This document shows positions 5,875 through 6,169 of a stretch of 6,169 nt of DNA, in pieces (positions within the stretch are counted from its first letter, which is position 1; every line of letters begins with the position of its first letter). The notes beneath the pieces are model-generated. The model ran no database searches. It worked only from the letters and a program-made list of their open reading frames with translations, and was not told where the DNA came from. The translations under genes were made by a program, and so were the position numbers. The DNA comes from Kouleothrix aurantiaca (GTDB taxonomy: Bacteria > Chloroflexota > Chloroflexia > Chloroflexales > Roseiflexaceae): positions 1 through 6,169 of the forward strand of contig LJCR01000148.1 of NCBI GenBank assembly GCA_001399705.1, read 5' to 3'.

Positions 5875-5903
5875 AGTATATCCAGAAATTCGGAAATGTT
5901 CAA
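5875..5903 (-). promoter_or_regulatory. Promoter of the glycoside hydrolase gene
   Basis: On the minus strand TTGAAC (5903-5898) and TATACT (5880-5875) are 17 nt apart, each close to the housekeeping consensus. Transcription would start near 5868, giving a leader of about 115 nt, long enough for control at the RNA level. In the leader are CCAG-GCAT-CTGG (5849-5838) and the hairpin at 5767-5790. Confidence 0.7.
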
Positions 5904-5985
5904 ATAATCGTGAATTAACACCAATTATATGACGCGCTTGAACATCATACGCAGGCGTTTTTCAGACAGTATTAGCACAAGCTTG

Positions 5986-5994
5986 TGGTATGAT
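5986..5994 (+). promoter_or_regulatory. Extended -10 promoter of the right-edge gene
   Basis: TGG-TATGAT is an extended -10 element 45 nt before the ATG at 6040. No good -35 is seen at 16-18 nt, which extended -10 promoters can do without. Start of transcription would be near 6001. It faces away from the glycosidase promoter in the 288-nt gap 5752-6039, which holds no gene. Confidence 0.5.
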
Positions 5995-6039
5995 GGCGTC
6001 GCACCACGCTGTATTCGCCCCGCTGTTGGAGCATATGCT

Positions 6040-6169
6040 ATGGTAAAACGAAGCTTCTGGCTGCTGGCCGCCGCGCTGGGCGCTTGGGCGCTGTGGCAGT
6101 GGATGCAGCAGCGCCGCGACGAGATGCTCGATCGCTCGCCGCAGTTTGCGCCGCCGCGCCCATTCGTAC
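6040..6169 (+). CDS. N-terminally membrane-anchored protein, 5' fragment, function unknown
   Basis: A reading frame starts at the ATG at 6040 and remains open for 43 codons to the window edge. GGAG (6028-6031) lies 8 nt upstream and an extended -10 promoter fits at 5986-5994. An earlier ATG at 6034 meets a stop after three codons, so it is not the start. The product begins MVKRSFWLLAAALG, with one Ala/Leu/Trp-rich hydrophobic stretch (about 6-21), followed by a charged segment (QQRRDEMLDR) and a proline-rich stretch (PPRP). The positive N-terminus without a clear cleavage site suggests an uncleaved signal anchor with the remainder outside the membrane. Too little is visible to name a family. 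Confidence 0.6.
   Translation, partial: MVKRSFWLLAAALGAWALWQWMQQRRDEMLDRSPQFAPPRPFV

Noticed and set aside
1..6169. CRISPR array, tRNA, transposase, attachment site or phage gene
   Set aside because: No regularly spaced direct repeats, tRNA-like folds, terminal inverted repeats with transposase motifs, or phage-type proteins were seen on either strand.

Overview
The window reads as an ordinary chromosomal segment of a GC-rich, free-living bacterium. There is no rRNA, tRNA, phage, IS or CRISPR signal. Gene content (a DrrAB-type drug exporter under a PadR regulator, a membrane protein of the type often labelled 'LigA' in actinobacteria, a secreted glycosidase, endonuclease IV) suggests Chloroflexota or, less likely, an actinobacterium. 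This is an inference from family content only; no phylogenetic marker is present.

Layout. From 2342 down to the left edge is a minus-strand operon: a consensus-like promoter (TTGACA-17-TATACT), an LmrR-like PadR repressor, a protein joining a HAAS-like helical domain to a long pentapeptide-repeat beta-helix, an ABC ATPase (DrrA type), and the start of its ABC-2 permease (DrrB type), cut by the window edge. Gene junctions are 14 nt, 18 nt and a 1-nt TGATG overlap, so co-transcription is very likely. The PadR protein keeps the tryptophan that in LmrR stacks on bound drugs, so the operon looks like a drug-inducible, self-repressed efflux unit with an added pentapeptide protein of unknown role.

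A perfect 19-bp-stem terminator (2480-2520) separates this operon from a monocistronic minus-strand gene (2553-3110) for a small membrane protein. Divergent from it, on the plus strand, is endonuclease IV (nfo, 3328-4182) with all nine metal ligands. nfo converges on a minus-strand gene (4321-5751) for a secreted clan GH-A glycoside hydrolase. The latter has a strong promoter (TTGAAC-17-TATACT), a roughly 115-nt leader with a hairpin abutting the Shine-Dalgarno sequence, and a terminator at 4191-4243. At the right edge a plus-strand gene begins at 6040, encoding an N-terminally membrane-anchored protein of unknown function.

The most distinctive part is the padR / HAAS-pentapeptide / ABC exporter operon. 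I see no evidence for a wholly new type of system.
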